From: an uncultured Pseudomonadota bacterium
Lineage (GTDB): Bacteria; Pseudomonadota; Alphaproteobacteria; Rs-D84
DNA: 5,174 bases
Assembly: GCA_947169505.1 (NCBI GenBank)
Contig: CAMVPZ010000055.1
Location: 1-5,174, forward strand
Direction: 5' to 3'
Made by a program: the position numbers and the translations under genes. Position 1 is the stretch's first letter. Each line of letters starts with the position of its first letter. The notes under the pieces are model-generated. The model was not told where the DNA came from, did no database searches, and saw only the letters and a list, made by a program, of their open reading frames with translations. Below are positions 1 through 5,174 of this stretch, piece after piece.

Positions 1-575
1 ATCATTGGTCGCTCGTCTTCCCAAACTGATAAGCCTGTTTTCAAATCTGTTAATGTTAATTGTAAATAATATTCGGTGCGTGTATCAACAGATGAAAACC
101 AGCCAGAATCCAATTTTAAATTTCTTTGCAACATTTTTCCAGATAATGACATGTTTGGTGCAATCAAAGTTCCGGTTTTTGCTATTGTATTTTGGTCGTA
201 TTCTGCATCACTGCGTTTGCTGCGCATTTTTTCAGTTGTTAAATCTTCGCCGCTGAAATTTGTCGCAATTTGCGCACGTCCGGATTTAAGTAATGTAGTG
301 CGAATCTTTTTTATCAAAACATCTGTATCAAAACGTTGTGTTGTATCATTCACGATATTGGCAATCGCAATAACTGGTTTTTGAGTTTGGTTTAATGCGC
401 CGCTTGATATCATAGATTGTGTCATTTTTTCAGCGGTATTTGTCCAATCACGATATTCCAATTCCATTACGTTTTGCATGTTTGCAACTTCTTTTTCGTT
501 GTTTAAATCAACAACACTGGTTCCACCACATGCCGCCAAGATAGCACATAATGTTATGGGTATTATTTTTTTCAT
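1..575 (-). CDS. lpoB: LpoB-like penicillin-binding-protein activator lipoprotein (3' end cut by window edge)
   Basis: The frame stays open from the ATG at 575-573 to the window edge, giving 191 residues without a stop. E. coli LpoB is about 213 residues, so probably only a short tail is missing. Residues 1-16 form a lipoprotein signal peptide: a Lys-Lys start, a hydrophobic stretch and the lipobox LAAC with Cys16. Gly17 at position +2 is compatible with outer-membrane sorting. The body matches the LpoB/YcfM (COG3417) family: KPVIAIANIVNDTTQRFDTD (about 66-85), a K-I-R-x-x-L-L-K-S-G-R helix (90-100), LSGKMLQR (144-151), and YYLQLTLTDLKTGLSVWEDE (169-188), the most diagnostic block. In E. coli, LpoB is anchored in the outer membrane and stimulates PBP1b through its UB2H domain; a PBP partner here is inferred only. 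It follows the COG3014 lipoprotein gene by 17 bases, with a strong SD in between, so the two are very likely cotranscribed. I am confident of the family, less so of the peptidoglycan role in this organism. Confidence 0.85.
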   Translation of the reverse strand, partial: MKKIIPITLCAILAACGGTSVVDLNNEKEVANMQNVMELEYRDWTNTAEKMTQSMISSGALNQTQKPVIAIANIVNDTTQRFDTDVLIKKIRTTLLKSGRAQIATNFSGEDLTTEKMRSKRSDAEYDQNTIAKTGTLIAPNMSLSGKMLQRNLKLDSGWFSSVDTRTEYYLQLTLTDLKTGLSVWEDERPM

Positions 576-580
576 GTTTG

Positions 581-585
581 CTCCT
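581..585 (-). promoter_or_regulatory. Shine-Dalgarno AGGAG for the lpoB-like gene
   Basis: Read on the minus strand, AGGAG lies five bases before the ATG at 575. It is the only near-consensus ribosome binding site in the window and fixes the start just before the KKIIPITLCAILAAC signal peptide. It sits wholly within the 17-base gap after the upstream lipoprotein gene, so this cistron can recruit ribosomes independently within the operon. Confidence 0.8.
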
Positions 586-592
586 TTGTTTG

Positions 593-1774
593 TTATTTTA
601 ATTCTATTGTTTTGTTGTCTGTTATTTTACCATTTATTATTCGTGTGTATATTAAATTATTTTTTTTATCATTCGATTCTGTTTTGCGGGAAACGTAAAT
701 ATATTTTGGTAATGTTGCCCATGTGCGAACGTCTGTGTTTGATGATGCAACCGTATAAACAGATGATAATATCCCAAGAATGGGGGCGGAATTACTGTGC
801 GAATTGTACATGGTTGCCTGCAGAGTTGCTTTGGATGCAGCAGATGTGAACGAACGTAAAATTTCATTTGTTCTGTATTCTTGGTATTCTGTGATAAACA
901 TAGCATCAACATTTGCCAACATTTGTGAATCATTTAATGTTGTTGTATCGCTGTCAAAATAGGGGGTTGAGAAAGTAAAATATATCATACCGATATTTGG
1001 TAAAAATATTCCGTCTTGTTTTTCTTTTAATCGTGGCGCAAATCCGGTTTCAACAAATTGCCATGTTGTGTTTGTCGGTTTTATTCTTTTTTGTGCGTAT
1101 TCTAAATCTTTTTTTATAAAAGTGTTTTCCGGCATCATACCGTTTGCACGTTTCAAATATGTGATCGCATTATCGAAATCACCGTCATTCAAAAAATATA
1201 TTCCAGATAAATACATTAATGCAGGATTCATAATATCGCTGAATGCCAACCAATCACCAGTGTTTTTATCAATTATTTCACGATATTGTGAATTTTGTGT
1301 AATTTTATTTTTATTTTCTTCTATTAATTTTTTATATTCAATAGACATATTTTTTTGACGTTCGTACGATTGATTTATCACAACACGTACATTTTTCCAA
1401 TCTTGCAAAGCCAATAAATCCCAAATTTGATAATAAGATACAAACAAAGAATCCATCATGTATGGTTTATACGAATTTACACCGCCGCCCAATAATAATC
1501 CAGCCGCTTCACGAGAAATTGAAGAAGATGTTTCGTTTAAATTTCTTTTGTTAAATTCTTCAAATAACGAATCGCTTTGTTCAAATTTGTTGTCGTGGAA
1601 AAGTGCGGTTCCGTTTATTAATAAGTCAAGATTGTTTTGTTCGTTTGCTGATTCAGTTGATGTTGTTTCAAAATTTCCATTTGAAAAATTTTTTTGCACG
1701 TTGTTTAAATGTGATTGCATTGTTGATGCACAACTGGTTAAAAATAATAAACAAAGAAAAATTATCTTTCGCAT
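593..1774 (-). CDS. COG3014-type lipoprotein with TPR-like helices
   Basis: This is a 393-residue lipoprotein. I chose the ATG at 1774 because it begins MRKIIFLCLLFLTSC, a compact signal peptide ending in the lipobox LTSC (Cys15). An in-frame ATG at 1846 would add 24 hydrophilic residues, bury the signal peptide and overlap virD4. After a Ser/Thr/Asn-rich linker (about 16-48) come helical repeats: 51-80 looks like a TPR unit, and 183-210 (NPALMYLSGIYFLNDGDFDN onward) is another. Blocks I recognise from COG3014 proteins are YMMDSLFVSYYQ (105-116), VETGFAPRLKEKQ (241-253), a helix around AMFITEYQEYR (291-301), and TDVRTWATLPKYIYVSRK (347-364) after a small hydrophobic stretch (329-343). The molecular function of the family is unknown to me; in other proteobacteria it is typically encoded beside LpoB, as it is here. 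It likely acts at the periplasmic face of the outer membrane as a scaffold or partner of the LpoB-like protein; that is inference. No clear SD precedes it. It starts 17 bases after the virD4 stop, so it is probably read from the same mRNA. The gene is visibly AT-richer than virD4. Confidence 0.8.
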   Translation of the reverse strand: MRKIIFLCLLFLTSCASTMQSHLNNVQKNFSNGNFETTSTESANEQNNLDLLINGTALFHDNKFEQSDSLFEEFNKRNLNETSSSISREAAGLLLGGGVNSYKPYMMDSLFVSYYQIWDLLALQDWKNVRVVINQSYERQKNMSIEYKKLIEENKNKITQNSQYREIIDKNTGDWLAFSDIMNPALMYLSGIYFLNDGDFDNAITYLKRANGMMPENTFIKKDLEYAQKRIKPTNTTWQFVETGFAPRLKEKQDGIFLPNIGMIYFTFSTPYFDSDTTTLNDSQMLANVDAMFITEYQEYRTNEILRSFTSAASKATLQATMYNSHSNSAPILGILSSVYTVASSNTDVRTWATLPKYIYVSRKTESNDKKNNLIYTRIINGKITDNKTIELK

Positions 1775-1791
1775 AATGTTATTATAAAATT

Positions 1792-4059
1792 TTAATGCAA
1801 AGGTTCCAGTATTTTTATTTCTTTGGTTTGTGGATTTAAAACGCATGGATTTCCGCTGTATCCCATAATTGCGTGATGTGATGGGATTAAAAATTCGGGT
1901 AATGGGGATGCTTCGCCCATTAATACTTTTTCATGTAATTTTTTCTGGATTGGTGTTTCGTTTTTGTATTCACGTTCCTGGTCTGCTTCGATTGGACGAT
2001 GATACCAACCCTGGTAAATAACCAATTGTTTTCCATCCGGTAATTTCATAATGTCCATCGGGGTGTATAATGGTTCTTCTTTTGGGGTTTCAACTTCTTT
2101 ACCATCTTTCTTTTCAATTTTTTTGGTTTTTTTCTCACCCATCATTTTGGAAAATTGTTCCGCAGTTTCGGGATCGTTTTGACGCAGAACGATTTTTGCC
2201 GCCGTTGTAGATATAATCGTTGCCGCCGCATCTGCACCGTATTTTTCCCGGATTTGGTGGATGTCTTGACCGATAATCAAATAAGATACTTTACATCCAC
2301 GTCCCAAATCGGGACCCTGGATAACTGCATCCAATTTTTGCATTTTTGGCATTTCGTCCAACACAAATAATACCGGGCACGGACCAACACGTTCGCCATC
2401 AACAATCGTTCCAGGTGTGTGAGCCAATAAATAATTTGACATTAATTCAATGAATATAGCGGTTATTGGATTTAATGCCTGGGCATCAACCATATTAATA
2501 GATAAATAAACACTGACTGGTTTAATTTTTCCATCCCTTGGATCACGCATTCCACGCAGGTCGGAAAAATGGAAATCAGAATGACTTGTTCGATTTCGAA
2601 CAGCAGCATTGCGGAATATTGCCAAACCTTCGACCATTGTTGAAAAAATTGAACCACGTTCTTTATCAGGCGTGTTTGCCAGTTGTGTTAATTCAGATAC
2701 GGCACGTTGTGCATACGCATAACGACGGGCTTCTTCGACCGCATTTAATAATAAATCTTTCATTGGATCCGACATCATAACCATTTGGTCGCCTTGACGT
2801 CTGCGTTCTTCCATTTCTTCTGCAATCGCAACCTGACTTGAAGTCAACCAATCAAGAATCATAGAAAGGGATGCTTCGTGTCCATGCCATGCGTCTGGGA
2901 TATGTGCCCATGTACCAATGTGTACATAATTCATTGTATTTAATTCACCCTTTTGTAAAAGGGCATATGCAGCATACGCATTTGGGTCGTTCATCATCGA
3001 TAAATAATAATCACCTAAAACAGCCGCATCATCACTGTTAAATGTGCCGTTGTTAAGACGTGCATAAAAATAATCATCTGCTTTTGCACGTTCAACTTTG
3101 GATACAATAAAATTAACCAAACCGGATAATCCGGCACGTCCAGTGTTTGCCCAGTGCGGATCTGCATTTGCGCCTTTGGCATCTGGCACCAAAACTTTGC
3201 AAATAGCATCAATATACAAATCACGTTGTTCTGGGTTATATGGAACGTGTTCTGGTGATAACGGATTCCATGACGGATAATAAATTCCACGTTCTGGTTC
3301 ATCCTGACCCGCCCAATTCATAATGAACACAGGACCAACTGTTGCACGATATCCAGATGTTGATTGTTTTAATTCAGGTTTAGGGTCGTTAATAATCATT
3401 GATACTGTATCGCAATCAAGTATCGTTGGTTTTACAACACCAGCAGTTTTACCAGTTCCCGGAGGCGCCAAACACAAAGCAGATAAACTTTCGTCAAACA
3501 TTAATGCTGTGGGTTTGCCTTTGTATTTAAAATATCCCAATACCATCATAAAGCCATGGAATAAACCTTCTTTGTTTTTCCAATTTGTCCCCATTTTTAC
3601 GATGTCTTCGGCAGTTGCTTTGCGGGAAGATTTTTCATCATAATTATCTTTGCCGGCTGGATTAAATTCGCTTTTTAATGTGTCGTCAACCAAGAAATAA
3701 TAGACAATCACCGGTATGACAGGTGCAAGACACGCAAAATCAGGATGCATAAATGTACGTGATAACCAATATGGAATTTCTGCGATAACAGATAATCCAA
3801 ACGTTGCGAACATATTCTTTATATATAAAAGTGTCCAATGCTGGGTGGCTGGTCCCCATCCGTACCGCCATATGTGTTCAACCGCAAAAGATAGACCAAA
3901 AGCAAATGCGCATATTAACCAAACACCAACATTCCATCGAATGTTCCAGAATTTGCGTGCAACAGGGGCCTGTTCATGTTCTTTGTATTTTTTAGCATCA
4001 AAGATTTTTAAACCTTTGCCAGAACCGCTGTTCGAGAAAATGTTGAACTTTATTGCCAT
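1792..4059 (-). CDS. virD4: VirD4/TraG-family type IV secretion coupling ATPase
   Basis: This is a complete 755-residue type IV coupling protein, a hexameric inner-membrane ATPase family that delivers protein or nucleoprotein substrates to a T4SS channel. The N-terminal part holds two or three membrane segments (about 43-62, 83-99 and 108-124), as usual for VirD4/TraG. The nucleotide-binding domain follows: Walker A APPGTGKT (198-205, Lys204), the family motif DPKPEL (225-230, cf. DPKGEL in relatives), SWNPLSPE (263-270), Walker B VLFVLDEM (563-570, Asp568-Glu569), and GQDIHQIREKYG (597-608), the usual Q-x-x-Q-[LI]-R-x-x-Y-G block. Between them, at about 320-460, is a helical region corresponding to the all-alpha domain. 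A Lys/Glu-rich loop (641-663) and a tail of roughly 70 residues follow the ATPase core. All catalytic motifs are intact, so it should be active. Many VirD4 proteins are around 600-700 residues; this one is somewhat long. No relaxase, VirB or Trb gene is visible. It is followed after 17 bases by the COG3014-lpoB pair and is divergent from rsmE. A role in protein export or conjugation cannot be decided from this window. Confidence 0.95.
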   Translation of the reverse strand: MAIKFNIFSNSGSGKGLKIFDAKKYKEHEQAPVARKFWNIRWNVGVWLICAFAFGLSFAVEHIWRYGWGPATQHWTLLYIKNMFATFGLSVIAEIPYWLSRTFMHPDFACLAPVIPVIVYYFLVDDTLKSEFNPAGKDNYDEKSSRKATAEDIVKMGTNWKNKEGLFHGFMMVLGYFKYKGKPTALMFDESLSALCLAPPGTGKTAGVVKPTILDCDTVSMIINDPKPELKQSTSGYRATVGPVFIMNWAGQDEPERGIYYPSWNPLSPEHVPYNPEQRDLYIDAICKVLVPDAKGANADPHWANTGRAGLSGLVNFIVSKVERAKADDYFYARLNNGTFNSDDAAVLGDYYLSMMNDPNAYAAYALLQKGELNTMNYVHIGTWAHIPDAWHGHEASLSMILDWLTSSQVAIAEEMEERRRQGDQMVMMSDPMKDLLLNAVEEARRYAYAQRAVSELTQLANTPDKERGSIFSTMVEGLAIFRNAAVRNRTSHSDFHFSDLRGMRDPRDGKIKPVSVYLSINMVDAQALNPITAIFIELMSNYLLAHTPGTIVDGERVGPCPVLFVLDEMPKMQKLDAVIQGPDLGRGCKVSYLIIGQDIHQIREKYGADAAATIISTTAAKIVLRQNDPETAEQFSKMMGEKKTKKIEKKDGKEVETPKEEPLYTPMDIMKLPDGKQLVIYQGWYHRPIEADQEREYKNETPIQKKLHEKVLMGEASPLPEFLIPSHHAIMGYSGNPCVLNPQTKEIKILEPLH

Positions 4060-4066
4060 GATTGTT

Positions 4067-4075
4067 ATTATATCA
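4067..4075 (-). promoter_or_regulatory. Extended -10 promoter element for virD4 and the lipoproteins
   Basis: The minus strand reads TGATATAAT here: a perfect TATAAT (4072-4067) preceded by TG plus one base, the extended -10 that can compensate for a poor -35. No good -35 is visible 16-18 bases upstream. The predicted transcription start is about 4060, one base before the virD4 ATG at 4059, so the mRNA would be essentially leaderless. No Shine-Dalgarno precedes virD4, which fits. In sequence this AT-rich a chance match is possible, but a promoter is needed in this 53-base gap. Confidence 0.5.
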
Positions 4076-4091
4076 TAAAAATAAGTGGTTT

Positions 4092-4097
4092 TATACT
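4092..4097 (+). promoter_or_regulatory. Possible -10 element for the rsmE operon
   Basis: TATACT lies 15 bases upstream of the rsmE ATG, inside the divergent 53-base gap. The best -35 candidate is a weak TTATAT at 4068-4073 with an 18-base spacer; it overlaps the opposing extended -10, so the two promoters could interfere with each other. Predicted initiation near 4104 would leave a leader of about nine bases, made almost only of A and T. This is a weak call resting on one hexamer and on position. Confidence 0.3.
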
Positions 4098-4112
4098 TAA
4101 AAGATTAAAAAA

Positions 4113-4772
4113 ATGCAAAATATACCAAGAATTTATTTAAATGAAAGTTTAGACACTGGAAAAAATATTCCGGTGGGTAAAGATATTGTTCATTATCTGC
4201 GTCGTGTAATGCGTCGTAATGATTGTTTGGTTTTTAATGATGGTGATGAATATGGTGCGGTTTTAACTGATGATGATAAACATATAATCATTGGAAATAA
4301 AACAGAACATATTGACCCCAGTAATGATTTGGTTTTATGTTTTGCACCAATTAAAAAAATGGATGATTTATTAAATATGGTGACACAAATGGGGGTGGGG
4401 GTGTTGCAACCTGTGATTACGGAAAGGACTGTGGCAAATCATATTAATTGGGAACGTATGAAAAAAATTATTGTTGAAGCGGCTGAGCAATCGAATCGAA
4501 ACAGTATTCCAAAATTGTTGCCACCAATAAAATTTAATGATTTGGATTTTGATGGTTTAATTGTGGCTGATGAACGATTCGCTCATGGTAAAATAAAAAA
4601 AGAAATAAAAACCAAGTTTAACAGAATATTAATTGGGCCCGAAGGTGGTTTTTCAAATGCTGAATTTGAAAAATTAGATGCGGCTGGGGTATGTGGTTTG
4701 TCGCTTGGTAAAACAATTTTACGCGCTGAAGTGGCGGCGGTTGTCGCAGTGGCAAAGGTATTAAATAAATGA
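4113..4772 (+). CDS. rsmE: 16S rRNA (uracil(1498)-N3)-methyltransferase RsmE
   Basis: RsmE uses S-adenosylmethionine to methylate N3 of U1498 in 16S rRNA in the 30S decoding region, acting in the cytoplasm. The 219-residue product has the expected layout: a small N-terminal PUA-like RNA-binding part (about 1-68, with HYLRRVMRRNDCLVFNDGD), then a SPOUT-class trefoil-knot domain. Family signatures are KKMDDLLNMVTQMGVGVLQP (81-100), EAAEQSNRNSIPKL (122-135), the cofactor-site IGPEGGFS (174-181) and LSLGKTILRAEVAA (196-209). It is slightly shorter than E. coli RsmE (about 243 residues), mostly in the N-terminal part, but no key motif is missing. The ATG at 4113 starts the usual IPRIYLN-type beginning; only a weak A-rich stretch precedes it, with no real SD. 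Its TGA overlaps the next ATG (ATGA), so it is translationally coupled to the pseudouridine synthase gene. Confidence 0.95.
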   Translation: MQNIPRIYLNESLDTGKNIPVGKDIVHYLRRVMRRNDCLVFNDGDEYGAVLTDDDKHIIIGNKTEHIDPSNDLVLCFAPIKKMDDLLNMVTQMGVGVLQPVITERTVANHINWERMKKIIVEAAEQSNRNSIPKLLPPIKFNDLDFDGLIVADERFAHGKIKKEIKTKFNRILIGPEGGFSNAEFEKLDAAGVCGLSLGKTILRAEVAAVVAVAKVLNK

Positions 4773-5174
4773 AAATACGATTGGCTAAATTTATCGCAGA
4801 TTGTGGTGTGGCATCCAGACGTGCTGCTGAAGATTTGATTAAATTTGGTCGTGTGTCTGTGGATGGGCATGTTATTGATACACCTGTGTTTTTTGTTAAT
4901 GGAAACGAAAAAGTCTGTGTTGATGGTAAAGAGATAAAAAATAAAACAGAATTACAATTATATATGTTCAATAAACCGATAAATACGATGACTACGACAC
5001 GTGATCCATTGGGGCGCAAAACTATATATGATGTTTTGGATAAAAAATATAAAAATTTAAAATATATTGGTCGATTGGATTTTAAAACAACAGGTTTATT
5101 GTTGTTAACAAATGATGGAAAATTTGCCCGACAAATGTCTTTACCAAAAAATCACATAAAACGTACATATATTG
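4769..5174 (+). CDS. rluB: RsuA/RluB-family rRNA pseudouridine synthase (3' end beyond window)
   Basis: The ATG lies in the ATGA overlap with the rsmE stop, and the frame stays open for 135 residues to the window edge. This is roughly the first half of the protein. Residues 4-33 are an S4 RNA-binding domain (RLAKFIADCGVASRRAAED, then GRVSVDG). The catalytic domain begins near 63 with LYMFNKPINTMTTTRDPLGR (64-83) and carries the active-site block GRLDFKTTGLLLLTNDG (101-117), where Asp104 is the expected catalytic aspartate. The family isomerises specific uridines in rRNA. The GVASRRAAE...GRVSVDG form of the S4 domain fits RluB (23S U2605 in E. coli) better than RsuA, but RluE/RluF-like specificity cannot be excluded without the C-terminus. 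AAGG at 4755-4758, ten bases upstream, is a plausible SD. Pairing with rsmE makes a small rRNA-modification operon. Confidence 0.9.
   Translation, partial: MKIRLAKFIADCGVASRRAAEDLIKFGRVSVDGHVIDTPVFFVNGNEKVCVDGKEIKNKTELQLYMFNKPINTMTTTRDPLGRKTIYDVLDKKYKNLKYIGRLDFKTTGLLLLTNDGKFARQMSLPKNHIKRTYI

Noticed and set aside
478..849. Plus-strand open frame with a hydrophobic stretch spanning the lpoB/COG3014 junction
   Set aside because: The hydrophobicity is what T-rich antisense of Lys/Asn/Glu codons gives. Both minus-strand genes underneath are convincing and share an SD-containing junction.
1775..1846. Upstream in-frame ATG that would lengthen the COG3014 lipoprotein by 24 residues
   Set aside because: The extension is hydrophilic, overlaps the end of virD4 and would place a well-formed lipoprotein signal peptide internally. 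The ATG at 1774 gives a normal lipobox.
1902..1920. Short inverted repeat ATGGG...CCCAT that might be a hairpin
   Set aside because: It has a five-base stem inside the virD4 coding sequence with no T-run at a gene end; this is expected by chance and is not a terminator.
3716..4078. Plus-strand open frame of 120 codons antisense to the start of virD4
   Set aside because: It lies opposite a strongly conserved coding frame, shows no family motif and has no ribosome binding site; it is a shadow of virD4.
4618..5019. Minus-strand open frame of 133 codons across the rsmE/rluB junction
   Set aside because: It is antisense to two genes with clear catalytic motifs and an ATGA overlap, and its translation shows no recognisable domain.

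Overview
The window is an AT-rich stretch of bacterial chromosome (I estimate 35-40% GC by eye) that is almost completely coding. It holds five genes in two divergent transcription units, separated by a 53-base intergenic gap. The low GC, the codon use, two Gram-negative-type lipoproteins and a VirD4-type coupling protein beside housekeeping RNA-modification genes suggest a low-GC, possibly host-associated proteobacterium. An alphaproteobacterium seems most likely. That placement is an inference; no rRNA or other taxonomic marker is present.

The minus-strand unit, in transcription order, starts with a 755-residue VirD4/TraG-family type IV secretion coupling ATPase (4059-1792). After 17 bases comes a 393-residue lipoprotein of the COG3014 type with TPR-like helices (1774-593). 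After another 17 bases, which contain a strong Shine-Dalgarno, comes an LpoB-like lipoprotein (575-1), cut off by the window edge near its natural end. COG3014 and LpoB-like genes are recurrent neighbours in other proteobacteria. The unusual element is their position directly behind a T4SS coupling protein.

The plus-strand unit carries rsmE (4113-4772, 16S rRNA m3U1498 methyltransferase). Its stop overlaps the start of an RsuA/RluB-family pseudouridine synthase (4769 to the window end, partial) in an ATGA junction. This is an ordinary rRNA-modification operon.

The gap 4060-4112 must carry both outward promoters. A perfect extended -10 (TGATATAAT) faces virD4 and a TATACT faces rsmE. Both lie so close to their ATGs that the mRNAs would have almost no leader, and neither gene has a clear Shine-Dalgarno. 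I see no tRNA, rRNA, CRISPR array, insertion sequence, phage gene or convincing terminator. I do not see a clearly undescribed system; the best candidate for a second look is the virD4-COG3014-lpoB arrangement.
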